A stretch of 64,000 nucleotides of DNA from Phytopseudomonas straminea. Lineage in GTDB: Bacteria > Pseudomonadota > Gammaproteobacteria > Pseudomonadales > Pseudomonadaceae. This document shows positions 36,079 through 44,347 of this stretch, piece by piece. The notes beneath the pieces were generated by a model. It worked only from the letters and a program-made list of their open reading frames with translations. It ran no database searches and was not told the origin of the DNA. The stretch covers positions 682,001 to 746,000 of the forward strand of contig NZ_FOMO01000001.1 in NCBI RefSeq assembly GCF_900112645.1, read 5' to 3'. Position numbers and translations under genes: made by a program. Position 1 is the stretch's first letter, and every line of letters starts with the position of its first letter.

Positions 36079-36846
36079 ATGACCAGCAAATCCGCATGGC
36101 TGCTGTGCCTGCTGTCCATCTGCGGGGCATTCGCCCTGCCTGCCCATGCCGAGTTGCCGCCGGGTTATCAGGTGGTGCTGCAGACGGAAAACTTTCCGCC
36201 ATTCAACATGGCGGACAACGAAAAGAACTTCGCCCGCGACGCCAATATCCAGGGTGTCAGTACCACCATCGTGCGCGAGATGTTCAAGCGCGCCGGCATC
36301 GACTACAGCCTGACCCTGCGCTTCCCCTGGAGCCGCATCTACGACGCCACCCTGGCCAACGCCAACCACGGCCTGTTCTCCACGTCGATGAACGAGGCGC
36401 GGCGCCCGCTGTTCAAGTGGGTCGGGCCTATTGCCAAGGTCGAGCGCGTATTGCTCGCTGCGCCCGGCTCCAACATTCCCAACCTGACAGGCCTGGAACA
36501 GGCACGCCAGTACCGCATCGGCAGCTACAAGGACAGCGCCGCCGCCCAGGCGCTGGAGAAGGCCGGCCTGCAGCCGAACAACACGCTGCGTGACCAGGAG
36601 AACATCAGCAAGCTCACGGGCGGCAAGATCGACCTGTGGGGCACCACCGATCCGGTGTGGCGCTACCAGGCCCGCCAGGAGGGCGTGACCGGCCTGCGCA
36701 ACGTGCTGACCTTCGACCGCGCCGACCTCTATCTGGCCCTCAATCTGGATACACCGGACGAAGTGGTCACCCGCCTGCAACAGGCGCTCGATCAGATGAA
36801 GACCGAAGGCTACGGCACCTGCAACAAGCACCCGGAACTGTGCTGA
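36079..36846 (+). CDS. Orphan amino acid solute-binding protein (SBP_bac_3), copy 1
   Basis: A 255-residue exported protein (signal peptide LLCLLSICGAFALPAHA). It has the transporter substrate-binding fold: VVLQTENFPPFNMADNEKNF, then GVSTTIVREMFKRAG, and RRPLFKWVGPIAKVERVL. No permease or ATPase gene is adjacent. It is followed by a terminator and a paralogue with the same length, the same leader and an identical C-terminal motif (EGYGTCNKHPELC). The two Cys near the C-terminus may form a disulfide. The ligand is unknown. It may feed another ABC system or act in sensing. Confidence 0.88.
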   Translation: MTSKSAWLLCLLSICGAFALPAHAELPPGYQVVLQTENFPPFNMADNEKNFARDANIQGVSTTIVREMFKRAGIDYSLTLRFPWSRIYDATLANANHGLFSTSMNEARRPLFKWVGPIAKVERVLLAAPGSNIPNLTGLEQARQYRIGSYKDSAAAQALEKAGLQPNNTLRDQENISKLTGGKIDLWGTTDPVWRYQARQEGVTGLRNVLTFDRADLYLALNLDTPDEVVTRLQQALDQMKTEGYGTCNKHPELC

Positions 36847-36899
36847 GCATCGCGCCGCGGCCTCCTCACACCGCACTCTAGAACGCACACAGCACGCAA

Positions 36900-36934
36900 A
36901 AGCTCCAGACCGGTTCACAGTCTGGGGCTTTGCT
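36900..36934 (+). terminator. Terminator between the two solute-binding protein genes
   Basis: An 11-bp stem with one G-U pair (36900-36910 with 36920-36930) is followed by a short T-containing tail. It makes the two paralogues separate transcription units. Confidence 0.7.
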
Positions 36935-36944
36935 CGTGACGACT

Positions 36945-37003
36945 CATTGCCGTTTGTGCAGCGGCGCGCTAAAAGGGCGGCGGCCTAACAAGGAGTCGTT
37001 CCG
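36945..37003 (+). repeat. Duplicated promoter/leader, copy 2
   Basis: Counterpart of 36019-36078: the same ATTGCCGTTTG start, GCTAAAAGGGCGGCGG block and CCTAACAAGGAG ribosome-binding region, placed identically before the second paralogue. Confidence 0.55.
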
Positions 37004-37771
37004 ATGAGAGTCAACACCGCATGGTTTGCCGGCCTGCTGACCATTTCCAGCCTGTTCGCCCTGCCCGCCTACGCCGAGCTGCCAGCGGACTACAAGGTTG
37101 TGCTGCAGACCGAGAATTTCCCACCGTTCAACATGGCCGAAGGCGACAAGAACTTCGCCCGCGACGCCAAGATCCAGGGCGTCAGCACCACCATCGTGCG
37201 CGAGATGTTCAAGCGTGCCGGCATCGACTACACCATGACCCTGCGCTTCCCGTGGAGCCGCGTATACGACGATACCCTGGCGAATGCCAACTACGGGCTG
37301 TTCTCTACCGCGATGAGCGAGGCGCGCCGCCCGCTGTTCAAGTGGGTCGGGCCGATCGCCAAGGTCGAAGGCGTACTGCTCGCTGCGCCGGCTTCGAAGA
37401 TCGAAAACCTGAGCAGCCTCGAGGAGGCCGCCAAGTACCGCATCGGTGCCTACAAAGACGGCGCGGTCAGCCAGAGCCTGGAGCGCGCCGGCCTGCAAGC
37501 GACCAACGCCCTGCGCGATCAGGAGAACATCGCCAAGCTCACCGGCGGCAAGATCGACCTGTGGGCCACCACTGACCCAGTATGGCGCTACCACGCCCGC
37601 CAGGCCGGCGTGACCGGCCTGCGCACCGTGCTGGTCATCGACCGCTCGGACATGTACCTGGCGCTCAACCTGGAGACGCCAGACGAAGTGGTCACCCGCC
37701 TGCAACAGGCCCTCGACCAGATGAAGAACGAAGGCTACGGCACCTGCAACAAGCATCCGGAGTTGTGCTGA
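37004..37771 (+). CDS. Orphan amino acid solute-binding protein (SBP_bac_3), copy 2
   Basis: A 255-residue paralogue of the gene at 36079, collinear over its whole length, with signal peptide LLTISSLFALPAYA. Differences cluster in the signal peptide and in surface-like positions. The binding-region stretches (NFPPFNMAEGDKNF, GVSTTIVREMFKRAGIDY, GKIDLWATTDPVWRY) are conserved, suggesting similar ligands. The ribosome binding site is AAGGAG. It is the last plus-strand gene before a repeat-rich convergent gap. Like copy 1 it has no transporter partners nearby. Confidence 0.88.
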   Translation: MRVNTAWFAGLLTISSLFALPAYAELPADYKVVLQTENFPPFNMAEGDKNFARDAKIQGVSTTIVREMFKRAGIDYTMTLRFPWSRVYDDTLANANYGLFSTAMSEARRPLFKWVGPIAKVEGVLLAAPASKIENLSSLEEAAKYRIGAYKDGAVSQSLERAGLQATNALRDQENIAKLTGGKIDLWATTDPVWRYHARQAGVTGLRTVLVIDRSDMYLALNLETPDEVVTRLQQALDQMKNEGYGTCNKHPELC

Positions 37772-37835
37772 TAGCCACTGCAAGGGCATGCCTTCACAGA
37801 TAAAGCCAATAGCGGTCGGTGAGCAGAGTTCATTT

Positions 37836-37903
37836 TGTAGGAGGGGCTTTAGCCCCGAGCGTTATTAGGGTGCAAAGAGCTCGCGGCTAAAGCCACTCCT
37901 ATG
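37836..37903. repeat. Paired REP sequence (REPIN-like)
   Basis: TGTAGGAGGGGCTTTAGCCCC on the left is matched in inverted orientation by GGCTAAAGCCACTCCTATG on the right, with about 20 bp between. The two halves are hairpin-forming REP units. The rest of the 400-bp gene-free gap 37772-38171 holds the neighbouring inverted-repeat element and a hairpin at 38132-38149. Confidence 0.7.
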
Positions 37904-37938
37904 CATTGCGCACACGGCGGCTCTCGTCTTGAAATAGA

Positions 37939-38105
37939 TCGTAGGGTGGGTGAGCGGCGCCAAACACAAGCTGCCGATGGCAACGCTCTCGGCACGCCGC
38001 GTAACCCACCGAGCGATATATAGCGTTGTGCCCGTGGTGGGTTACGGCGCGCCAAAAACCTCAATCATGCTCAGAACGTAACAAGCGCCTCCACCCACCC
38101 TACGA
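37939..38105. mobile_element. MITE-like element with 13-bp terminal inverted repeats
   Basis: TCGTAGGGTGGGT (37939-37951) is the exact complement of ACCCACCCTACGA (38093-38105). The 167-bp interior contains a second nested dyad (CGTAACCCACC at 38000-38010 and its complement at 38036-38046) and no ORF. No target-site duplication is obvious. This looks like a non-autonomous or REP-related dispersed element of Pseudomonas. Confidence 0.55.
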
Positions 38106-38171
38106 CGCGTGCGCAGCCGCTCGGGCTGTAGGATGGGCGCCAGCCCATCAAGGTGTACTCCCCATACCGCC

Positions 38172-38984
38172 TCACTCCACCTCGAACAACCCTTCACGCA
38201 CCGGCGCATGGGCCAGGCGCTGGCGGATGTCTTCGTCGATACGCGGGTCGTCCGGCTGGTAGAGCATCACCTGGCGGTAGGTGCTGATGCGATTGATCTC
38301 GGTGCCGAGAAATTCCCAGACCACCCGGGTACACGCCGGCGTACGTCGGTCGCCGCTGGATACCCCGGTCTTCAGGCCGTTAAGACGGGTGATGCGGCTC
38401 TTGAAGCTGGGGATCAGGATGGTCTGGCTCATCTCGTTGACGGTCAGCGACTCGTAGTCGATGAGAAACAGCCGGTCTTGCAGCTGAAAGGCAGCGCCCA
38501 GGTAGCGGCAGCGCGCCGAGTCGTCGGCCAGCCCGCCTGTGGATAACACCTGACGCTCCTGGCGCTCGAACATGAAGTTGCCGCCCTCCTCACGCATGTG
38601 CACCAGCGACAGCAGGATGGTGCCCGGCACCGACATGCAGTTGGCGTATTCGAAGTAATAGCCGCAATAACGCGACAGGTCACCGGAGCTATCACGTAAC
38701 GGCTGTAACAACGCGTGTAACGGATCCTGCTGCGCCGGTGCGCCGATCTGGGTGCCACGGGCGCCGATCAGGCGCGCGAACTGCTCACCCGGCAGGCCCA
38801 GTTCGTAGCCCTCGACACCGAAGAAATCCCCAATCCTTTTGAGGTTATAGGCCGTGGGCTGGCTCTCTCCGGAGAGGTACTTGTTGAACTGGGCGCGGTT
38901 GATGCCGACCTTGCGGCACACCTCCGCAATGGACCGGTAGTGGCTGCAGAGCAGCCGCAGATTCTCACCGAGGTGACTGGACAT
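38172..38984 (-). CDS. XRE-family transcriptional regulator
   Basis: A 270-residue protein. An N-terminal Xre helix-turn-helix lies at about residues 5-55, with SIAEVCRKVGINRAQFNKYL and SGESQPTAYNLKRIGDFFGV. The long C-terminal region (residues 85-270) is presumably ligand-binding or oligomerising and is of unknown type. It is divergent from an AGCS amino acid symporter gene and may control it. The start at 38984 (MSSHLGENLR) was preferred over longer starts because a TAGAAT -10 element lies at about 39011-39016 within the longer version. Confidence 0.85.
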   Translation of the reverse strand: MSSHLGENLRLLCSHYRSIAEVCRKVGINRAQFNKYLSGESQPTAYNLKRIGDFFGVEGYELGLPGEQFARLIGARGTQIGAPAQQDPLHALLQPLRDSSGDLSRYCGYYFEYANCMSVPGTILLSLVHMREEGGNFMFERQERQVLSTGGLADDSARCRYLGAAFQLQDRLFLIDYESLTVNEMSQTILIPSFKSRITRLNGLKTGVSSGDRRTPACTRVVWEFLGTEINRISTYRQVMLYQPDDPRIDEDIRQRLAHAPVREGLFEVE

Positions 38985-39106
38985 GATGGGCTCAGATGAT
39001 GCGAGTGACGTGATTCTAGCATCAGGTCGCATCACTTAGTATCGACCCGCGAAATTGTTCGAGGGGTCACCTTGCTCAAACATTAGCCACCGCATCTCGC
39101 GTCAGC

Positions 39107-39120
39107 GTTCGCCTGCGAAC
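39107..39120. promoter_or_regulatory. Palindrome upstream of the AGCS symporter gene
   Basis: GTTCGCCTGCGAAC is a 14-bp palindrome (6-bp arms, 2-bp centre) located 30 bp before the symporter start in the divergent region with the XRE regulator. It is a candidate operator. Confidence 0.35.
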
Positions 39121-39149
39121 AATCACAATAAGAATCGAGGATTCTCATC

Positions 39150-40598
39150 ATGCTCGAAGTACTGAACGACTTCCTTTCCGGGAAAGTGTTGATCGTGCTT
39201 ATCGTCGGCCTGGGTAGCTACTTCACCCTGCGTTCGCGTTTCGTCCAGTTCCGCCATTTCGCCCACATGTTCAGCGTGTTCAAGGACTCGATCCGCAGCA
39301 GCGGTGGCCAGCTCAGCTCCTTCCAGGCCCTGATGCTCAGCCTCGCCGGCCGCGTAGGCGCCGGTAACATCGCCGGTGTCGGCATCGCCGTGACCCTCGG
39401 CGGCCCGGGCGCCGTGTTCTGGATGTGGGTGACCGCGCTGGTCGGCATGTCCAGCAGCTTCTTCGAATGTACCCTGGCTCAGGTCTACAAGCGCAGCGAC
39501 GGCGATGGCCTGTACCGCGGCGGCCCGGCCTACTACATCCAGCACGGCCTGAAGCTGCGCTGGATGGCGATGGTCTTCGCCGTGCTGCTGCTGGTCACCT
39601 ACGGCTTCGCCTTCAATGGCCTGCAGTCGTTCACCGTGACCCACTCGCTGGAAAACGCCTTCAACATCCCGGTTCAATACAGCGGCATCGCTCTGGCCGT
39701 GCTGCTGGGCCTGGTGTTCATCGGCGGTATCAAGCGCATCGCCTCGGTGTCCGACCTGCTGGTTCCGGTCAAGACTCTGGCCTACATCGCCGTCACCGTG
39801 TACGTGATCATCAGCCAGATCGAGCTGGTGCCGGGCATGCTGGCCACCATCGTCAAGAGCGCCTTCGGCCTAGAGCCGGCCTTCGCCGGCCTGCTGGGCA
39901 GCGCCATCGTCATGGGTGTCAAGCGCGGCGTGTTCGCCAACGAAGCCGGCCTGGGCAGCGCCCCGAACGTGGCTGCCGTGGCCTCGGTCAAGCACCCGGC
40001 CGCACAGGGCGTGGTTCAGGCATTCAGCGTGTTTCTCGACACCTTCGTGATCTGCACCTGCACCGCGCTGCTGATCCTGCTGTCGGGCTTCTACACCCCG
40101 GGCTTCGAAGGTGACGGCATCGTCCTGACCCAGAACTCCCTGGCTGCAGTGGTCGGTGACTGGGGCCGCACGTTCATCAGCGTCGCGCTGAGCCTGTTCG
40201 TGTTCACCTGCATCCTCTACAACTACTACCTCGGCGAGAACGCGCTGCAGTTCCTGGTTGGCCGCAGCAAGGTCGCCCTGCTGGCCTACCGTGGTCTGGT
40301 CCTGGCACTGATCTGCTGGGGTTCGATGCAGAACCTGGGCACCGTATTCGCCTTCGCTGACATCACCATGACCTGCCTGGCGTTCGTCAACCTGACCGCC
40401 CTGGCCATGCTGATCAAAGTGGGCCTGCGCGTCATGAAGGACTACGACGAGCAGCGCAAGGCCGGTATCCACCAGCCGGTGTTCGACGGCTCCAAGTTCG
40501 CTGACCTGGACCTGGATCGCGCCTCCTGGCCGACCGCCAAGCCGGCCGTTGACGCTCAACCGCAGGGCGCGCCGGAACTGCTGTCGACTCAGCGCTGA
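39150..40598 (+). CDS. AGCS family alanine/glycine:cation symporter
   Basis: A 482-residue sodium:amino acid symporter. About 10-11 transmembrane segments are visible. The family signature region is GRVGAGNIAGVGIAVTLGGP, followed by GAVFWMWVTALVGMSSSFFE and GVKRGVFANEAGLGSAP. It imports small neutral amino acids (Ala, Gly or related) with Na+. The ribosome binding site GAGGA precedes the ATG. A second AGCS protein is encoded at 52.6-54.0 kb; the two are clearly different in sequence. Confidence 0.92.
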   Translation: MLEVLNDFLSGKVLIVLIVGLGSYFTLRSRFVQFRHFAHMFSVFKDSIRSSGGQLSSFQALMLSLAGRVGAGNIAGVGIAVTLGGPGAVFWMWVTALVGMSSSFFECTLAQVYKRSDGDGLYRGGPAYYIQHGLKLRWMAMVFAVLLLVTYGFAFNGLQSFTVTHSLENAFNIPVQYSGIALAVLLGLVFIGGIKRIASVSDLLVPVKTLAYIAVTVYVIISQIELVPGMLATIVKSAFGLEPAFAGLLGSAIVMGVKRGVFANEAGLGSAPNVAAVASVKHPAAQGVVQAFSVFLDTFVICTCTALLILLSGFYTPGFEGDGIVLTQNSLAAVVGDWGRTFISVALSLFVFTCILYNYYLGENALQFLVGRSKVALLAYRGLVLALICWGSMQNLGTVFAFADITMTCLAFVNLTALAMLIKVGLRVMKDYDEQRKAGIHQPVFDGSKFADLDLDRASWPTAKPAVDAQPQGAPELLSTQR

Positions 40599-40610
40599 GT
40601 CGCACCGCCT

Positions 40611-40670
40611 GATCGGATGGCGCGCCACGCGCCATCCGATCCCGCCGCCCGCAGGCGGCTTTCCTTTTCT
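40611..40670 (+). terminator. Two hairpins after the AGCS gene
   Basis: A 14-bp perfect stem (40611-40624 with 40628-40641) is followed by GCCGCC/GGCGGC (40644-40659) and a T-rich tail TTTCCTTTTCTT. The second is a good intrinsic terminator. Confidence 0.8.
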
Positions 40671-40804
40671 TGCCGATGCCCTCTCTCGGAGACGAGCGAG
40701 CCGGGATCGGCTTGGCCTGGAGATTGCCTCCCAGGTCTTTCACGAGTGGCGATCAGATGTATCCTGCCCCTTTCCATACCCATTCTTTCAATAAGGAAAA
40801 AGGC

Positions 40805-41794
40805 ATGCCTGCCGTACAAAAACTCCTCGTGCTGTATACCGGCGGCACCATCGGCATGCAGGCCAGCGCCAACGGTCTGGCCCCTGCCTCCGGCTTCGAG
40901 GCACGCCTGCGCGCACAGCAAGCCGAGCAGCGCGAACAGGTGCCGAGTTGGGTATTTCGCGAGCTGCTGCCGCTGATCGACAGCGCCAACATGACCCAGG
41001 CCAACTGGCTGGCGATGGTCGCGGCGATCCGTCAGGCCGTCGAGCAAGACGGCTGCGACGGCGTGCTGGTACTGCACGGCACCGATACCCTGGCCTACAG
41101 CGCCGCGGCCCTGAGCTTTCTGTTGCTGGGCCTGCGGGTACCGGTGGTGATGACCGGCTCGATGCTGCCGGCCGGCGCCGACAACAGCGACGCCTGGCCC
41201 AACCTGTTTGGCGCCATGCAGGCGCTGCACGACGGTGTGGCAGCGGGCGTGCACCTGTACTTCAACGGTGCCCTGATGCACGGCGCGCGGGTCAGCAAGC
41301 TGAGCAGCGATGCCTTCGATGCCTTCCAAGTCGTACCGCGCCTGCGCCAGGGCGAGCGCCTGGCCGAACTGCCTGCGCATATCGACTTCCGCCAGAGCCG
41401 CCAGGCGGTCAACCTGCTCGCCCTGCCGCTGGTGCCGGGCCTGCGCGCCAGCCACCTGCGCGCCCTGCTGGACAGCGGCGTGCAGGGTTTGCTGCTGGAG
41501 TGCTACGGCAGCGGCACCGGCCCGTCGGACAACGCCGAACTGCTCGACGTACTGCGCGAGGCCCACGGCCGCGGCGTGGTGCTGGCAGCGATCAGCCAGT
41601 GCGCGCGCGGCCATGTGGAATTCGGCGTCTACGCCGCCGGCAGCCAGCTGGCCTCGGTGGGCCTGATTTCGGCGGGCGGCATGACCCGCGAAGCGGCGCT
41701 GGGCAAACTGTTCGCCCTGCTCGGTGCCGGCCTGGCACAGGACGAAGTGGAGCGACTGTTCAGCCTCGACCTGTGTGGCGAGCGTGTGGAGTAA
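40805..41794 (+). CDS. ansA: Type I (cytoplasmic) L-asparaginase
   Basis: A 329-residue asparaginase without signal peptide. The first catalytic Thr is Thr15 in YTGGTIGM, and the second motif is HGTDTLAYSA (residues 91-100) with the Thr-Asp pair. MTGSMLPAGADNSDAWPN is also conserved. It hydrolyses Asn to Asp and ammonia, and the Asp can be used by AspA. The ATG at 40805 follows AAGGAAAAAGGC; the frame open upstream lacks a ribosome binding site. Confidence 0.92.
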   Translation: MPAVQKLLVLYTGGTIGMQASANGLAPASGFEARLRAQQAEQREQVPSWVFRELLPLIDSANMTQANWLAMVAAIRQAVEQDGCDGVLVLHGTDTLAYSAAALSFLLLGLRVPVVMTGSMLPAGADNSDAWPNLFGAMQALHDGVAAGVHLYFNGALMHGARVSKLSSDAFDAFQVVPRLRQGERLAELPAHIDFRQSRQAVNLLALPLVPGLRASHLRALLDSGVQGLLLECYGSGTGPSDNAELLDVLREAHGRGVVLAAISQCARGHVEFGVYAAGSQLASVGLISAGGMTREAALGKLFALLGAGLAQDEVERLFSLDLCGERVE

Positions 41795-41882
41795 GGCATG
41801 GATTAGGGTGCGACGAGCCGGTATAGTCGCGCCCCGCTGACAGTAAGCCAGCGTCTATTCCCCTTATTCACAAGGACGTTCC

Positions 41883-42281
41883 ATGCCTTTGTTCCGCTCC
41901 GCCGTATTCCTCCTGCTCGCCCTGGCCATCACGGGCTGCTCGACCAAAGCCTTCTTCAAACTGCCGGAAAACAGCACCGTTGCCATCAACGAGCGCGCCG
42001 AGCAGCACCCGCAAGGCCTGGTCAAGATTCGTCCGTTCTTCTGGAACCGCGCCGGTGGCGTGCCGTACAAGCTGACCAGCACCACCACTGGCCAGCCGAT
42101 CTCCGAGGGCAAACTGAGCACGCGCTTTCGCGTCGTGTCGATCTTCTGGCCGCCGTACAGCATCATCTACTGGCCGATGGGCTTCCGTCACCCATGCTAT
42201 GACCTGACCGCTCCGGTGGCCGGCACCTGCAGCGACCAGGACCTGAAGATGCTGCGCAAAGCGCAACGCGACGCCGAGTAA
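41883..42281 (+). CDS. Small lipoprotein of unknown function
   Basis: A 132-residue protein with a lipoprotein signal peptide: hydrophobic FLLLALAITGC, lipobox ITGC with Cys about residue 19. The mature part is beta-rich with several aromatic residues (RVVSIFWPPYSIIYWPMGF) and two further Cys near the C-terminus. The family is not recognised. It is monocistronic and convergent with glsA. Confidence 0.8.
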   Translation: MPLFRSAVFLLLALAITGCSTKAFFKLPENSTVAINERAEQHPQGLVKIRPFFWNRAGGVPYKLTSTTTGQPISEGKLSTRFRVVSIFWPPYSIIYWPMGFRHPCYDLTAPVAGTCSDQDLKMLRKAQRDAE

Positions 42282-42314
42282 ACCGCGCGGCTGCCGCTCA
42301 GGCAGCCCACACCT

Positions 42315-42343
42315 GCCGGGATCGAAGTGCGCTTCGATCCGGC
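42315..42343. terminator. Hairpin between the lipoprotein gene and glsA
   Basis: GATCGAAG and CTTCGATC (42320-42327, 42332-42339) extend through GCCGG/CCGGC with one bulged G. It probably serves both convergent genes. Confidence 0.65.
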
Positions 42344-42347
42344 TTCC

Positions 42348-43262
42348 TCAGAATACCGACCAGCCGATCCGCTCGCTGAGCACTTCCAACGCGGCCATAC
42401 CCGCCAGGGAATTGCCCGCCTTGTTGAGCCCCGGCGACCATACGCAGATGGTGTACTGCCCCGGCACGATGGCGACGATGCCGCCGCCCACGCCGCTCTT
42501 GCCCGGCAGGCCGACGCGGTAGGCGAAGTTGCCGGCTTCGTCGTAAAGCCCGCTGGTGGCCATGATCGAATTGACCTGCTGGGTCTGCCGGGCGCTGAGA
42601 ATCTGCTCGCCGCTGTGTTTGCAGAAGCCGTCGCGTGCCAGGAAGCAGAACGCCTTGACCAGGTCCACACAGCTCATGCTCAGGGCGCAGTAGCTGAAGT
42701 AATTGCGCAGCACCATCTCGACGTCGTTGTGGAAATTGCCGAAGGACTGCATCAGGTAGGCCATCGCCGCATTGCGCGCGCGGTGCTGGTATTCGGATTC
42801 GGCGATATGGCGGTCGATCACCACATGGGGGTTGCCCGACAGGCGCCGTACGAAATCGCGCATCGACAGCGCCGGGGCGGCGAAGCGCGACTGGTTGATG
42901 TCGCTGATCACCAGGGCACCAGCGTTGATGAACGGGTTACGCGGCCGGCCGTTTTCCAGCTCCAGCTGCACAAGGGAGTTGAACGGCTGGCCCGAAGGCT
43001 CGTGGCCCAGACGTTCCCAGATGCTCTCGCCGGAATGCTGGATGGCCTGCACCAGGCTGAACACCTTGGAAATGCTCTGGATCGAGAACGGCGTGTGCGC
43101 ATCACCGGCGGTGAACAGCTCGCCATCGTTGCCGTAGACGGCGATACCGAGCTGATCCACCGCCACATCGGCCAGGGCAGGAATGTAGGTGGCGACCTTG
43201 CCCTGGGCGATCAGAGGGCGGACCTGGTCGAGGATTTCATTCAACAACGCTTGCATGGACAC
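42348..43262 (-). CDS. glsA: Glutaminase A
   Basis: A 304-residue serine-dependent beta-lactamase-like glutaminase. The catalytic Ser-x-x-Lys motif is SISK at residues 63-66 ([15 protein letters not shown]). Further motifs are [13 protein letters not shown] and [14 protein letters not shown]. It converts glutamine to glutamate and ammonia in the cytoplasm. It completes the set of Asn/Gln hydrolysing enzymes in this region. The start is ATG at 43262. Confidence 0.94.
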   Translation of the reverse strand: MSMQALLNEILDQVRPLIAQGKVATYIPALADVAVDQLGIAVYGNDGELFTAGDAHTPFSIQSISKVFSLVQAIQHSGESIWERLGHEPSGQPFNSLVQLELENGRPRNPFINAGALVISDINQSRFAAPALSMRDFVRRLSGNPHVVIDRHIAESEYQHRARNAAMAYLMQSFGNFHNDVEMVLRNYFSYCALSMSCVDLVKAFCFLARDGFCKHSGEQILSARQTQQVNSIMATSGLYDEAGNFAYRVGLPGKSGVGGGIVAIVPGQYTICVWSPGLNKAGNSLAGMAALEVLSERIGWSVF

Positions 43263-43339
43263 GCTCGCAATCCGGCCCGGCGGCTGCCGGGCTCAATCAG
43301 CCATAGACGCCACGACTGACCCGCAAAGCACAGCGACGT

Positions 43340-44236
43340 TCAGAGGCGCTGCGCCAATTCGGCGATGTGCTCCGGGCCGATGCCGCAGCAACCGCCCAGG
43401 TGGCTGGCACCGCGTGCGCGCCAGTCGGCGACCCAGCGCAGGTAGCCCGGCGGGTCGAGGTCTTCGCGCAGCGGGTCGAGGCCGTCGTTGGCGGTGGCTT
43501 CCTCGGGTTGCGGTGGGAAAGCGTTGGCGTAGGCGCCGATAGCGACGTTCGCACCGAGGCTGGCGAAGACTTCGCGCGCCGCGTCGATGGCGTCACCGAT
43601 CACTTCCGGTTGGCTGCAGTTGAACAGCAGCACCTCGACGCCCAGTTCGGCCGCCGCCCGCGCCGCTTCGGCCACCGGCTCGCCCGAACGCAGGCGCGGT
43701 ACCTCATCCACGTCTTCATCGCGCAGGGTGAACGACAGCCAGAACGGCTTGCCGTCTTTGGGCAAGTGGGCGTGAATGGCTAGCGCCTCGGCGATGGCGC
43801 TCTGGGTTTCCGCCAGCCACAGATCGACGTGGGGGGCGAGGCCATCAAGCAGCGGGGTCAGCACCTCGGTGACGCGCTCAGGCTGGAACAGGTCCGGGCG
43901 GTACGAGCCGAACAACGGCGGCAGCGAGCCGGCGACGCGCACGCCATTGCCAGCCTTGTCCGCTGCGCTGCGCGCCAGTTGGCCGGCACGCGCGGCCAGA
44001 TCGCGGCCCTCGGCGGCGAAGCGCTGTTCACCGATATGAAAGGGCACCACGGCGTAGCTGTTGCTGGTGATTACCTGGCTGCCGCTGGCGATATAGGCGG
44101 CGTGCACCGCTTCCACCTGCTCCGGCGCCTCGGTCAGGGCCAGGGCGGACCACTCCGGCTGGCGAAACGGCGCGCCGCGGCGCTGCAGCTCGCGGCCCAT
44201 GCCGCCATCCAGCAGAATCAGAGATCGCTCGCTCAT
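43340..44236 (-). CDS. mmuM: Homocysteine S-methyltransferase
   Basis: A 298-residue single-domain methyltransferase. It begins with ILLDGGMGRELQRRG, the family start. Zinc-binding cysteines are in LFNCSQPEVIG and in the C-terminal LGGCCGIGPEHI. It transfers a methyl group from S-methylmethionine (or SAM) to homocysteine. The start at 44236 (MSERSL) has GGAG upstream; a longer form to 44272 is less likely. It is divergent from an ABC transporter operon that might import a related compound. Confidence 0.92.
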   Translation of the reverse strand: MSERSLILLDGGMGRELQRRGAPFRQPEWSALALTEAPEQVEAVHAAYIASGSQVITSNSYAVVPFHIGEQRFAAEGRDLAARAGQLARSAADKAGNGVRVAGSLPPLFGSYRPDLFQPERVTEVLTPLLDGLAPHVDLWLAETQSAIAEALAIHAHLPKDGKPFWLSFTLRDEDVDEVPRLRSGEPVAEAARAAAELGVEVLLFNCSQPEVIGDAIDAAREVFASLGANVAIGAYANAFPPQPEEATANDGLDPLREDLDPPGYLRWVADWRARGASHLGGCCGIGPEHIAELAQRL

Positions 44237-44248
44237 ATAAGCTCCAGT

Positions 44249-44260
44249 CATATCGATATG
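44249..44260. promoter_or_regulatory. Palindrome in the mmuM / ABC transporter divergent region
   Basis: CATATCGATATG is a perfect 12-bp palindrome in the AT-rich 111-bp gap between the two divergent units. It is a candidate operator shared by both promoters. Confidence 0.35.
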
Positions 44261-44347
44261 CATTAAATTCATTTGGATGCTTCTATTTATAACTATTTAA
44301 TACGCCGAAATTGCCGCTCACAACCTTTTTCTCGCCCAAGGATTTCC

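Noticed and set aside
37939..38105. Possibility that this is a full insertion sequence
   Set aside because: Only 167 bp, no transposase ORF and no visible target duplication; called MITE-like instead.
39107..39120. GTTCGCCTGCGAAC as a second AauR box
   Set aside because: Arm sequence and spacing differ from TTCGG-N4-CCGAA; kept only as a candidate operator of the neighbouring XRE gene.
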